From Desulfovibrio sp. (GTDB lineage: Bacteria; Desulfobacterota; Desulfovibrionia; Desulfovibrionales; Desulfovibrionaceae): a stretch of DNA of 51,119 nt. The notes below the pieces were generated by a model, which worked only from the letters and a program-made list of their open reading frames with translations, was not told where the DNA came from and ran no database searches. The position numbers and the translations under genes are program-made. Where the stretch lies: the NCBI RefSeq assembly GCF_009712225.1, contig NZ_WASP01000005.1:186110-237228 (forward strand), read 5' to 3'. Within the stretch, counting starts at the first letter, position 1; each line of letters starts with the position of its first letter. Positions 50,943-51,119 of the stretch are shown here, in pieces.

Positions 50943-51119
50943 GTGCAGCCGTGTATCTCTGGCTGGCGCAGCCTTGTGAGCGGGTTCGGCTGTGCTGCGC
51001 GTACAGAATGGATTTAGACGTAACCGATTGCCACATCCGCTGGCTTGTAAGCGATGCGTAACTCGAGGCTGGATATTTCAGGTTTGGCAACAAGAAAGGG
51101 GGGGCGCGCGGGGGGCGGG
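50943..51119. other. Window end with G/C run
   Basis: GCGCAGC (50967-50973) and GCTGCGC form an imperfect long-loop hairpin that may end the transporter mRNA. No gene is visible. The last 22 bases (from 51098) are almost only G and C, like the other edge, and are probably a poor contig end. Confidence 0.4.

Noticed and set aside
51018..51062. Very short open frame near the window end
   Set aside because: Only 14 to 17 codons with no ribosome binding site.

Overview
The window looks like a contig from a sulfate-reducing deltaproteobacterium of the Desulfovibrio type (Desulfovibrionaceae). This is inferred from the moderately high G+C, an FAD/Fe-S D-lactate dehydrogenase of the Dld-II kind, a TauE/SafE-type exporter, a large Desulfovibrio-like outer-membrane porin, and the mix of house-keeping genes. 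Both window edges are G/C homopolymer-like runs and are probably poor contig ends. I see no rRNA, CRISPR array, prophage or intact insertion sequence. There are four tRNA genes (Ser-TGA, Arg-CCG, Asp-GTC, Val-CAC), all on the minus strand.

Layout. 0-6.5 kb: D-lactate dehydrogenase (minus), then divergently a secreted C69 dipeptidase and an L-serine dehydratase that carries a Tat-type signal peptide. 6.5-9.4 kb (minus): tRNA-Ser, HU, glutamate racemase and a TauE/SafE permease. 9.5-14.6 kb (plus): hisH-hisF behind a clear promoter, a LarE-like PP-loop protein, a 35-residue basic protein, an FmdB-type zinc ribbon, purB and pyrE. 14.6-22.3 kb (plus): an L,D-transpeptidase with three NTF2-like repeats, a membrane-anchored protein of unknown function and three glycosyltransferases (GT10, GT2, GT8) with an iron-dependent alcohol dehydrogenase among them. 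22.6-24.7 kb: a membrane diguanylate cyclase. 25-28.2 kb: ubiX, a UPF0173-like hydrolase, an Rrf2 regulator and cysK.

28.2-33.9 kb: a LysR regulator and a porin (minus), then divergently a CYTH protein, a probable divergent CYTH relative and an SLC13 transporter. 34-41.7 kb: a 966-residue membrane protein of unknown function, a catabolic-type acetolactate synthase, gmhA, dGTPase and a divergent APS-kinase-like protein. 42-45.6 kb: a TetR regulator and an FtsX/DevC-like permease, ATPase and HlyD-type adaptor operon, with related dyads at both promoters. 45.7-51 kb: tRNA-Asp and tRNA-Val, a secreted NodB deacetylase, nspC (carboxynorspermidine decarboxylase) downstream of a two-REC GGDEF response regulator, and an EamA transporter.

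The observations I rate most worth following are the exported serine dehydratase next to a secreted dipeptidase, the paired CYTH proteins with a transporter, the GGDEF regulator-nspC gene pair facing a polysaccharide deacetylase, the self-contained TetR/ABC exporter circuit, and the unknown 966-residue membrane protein. Enzyme names rest on motifs read by eye; no database search was possible.
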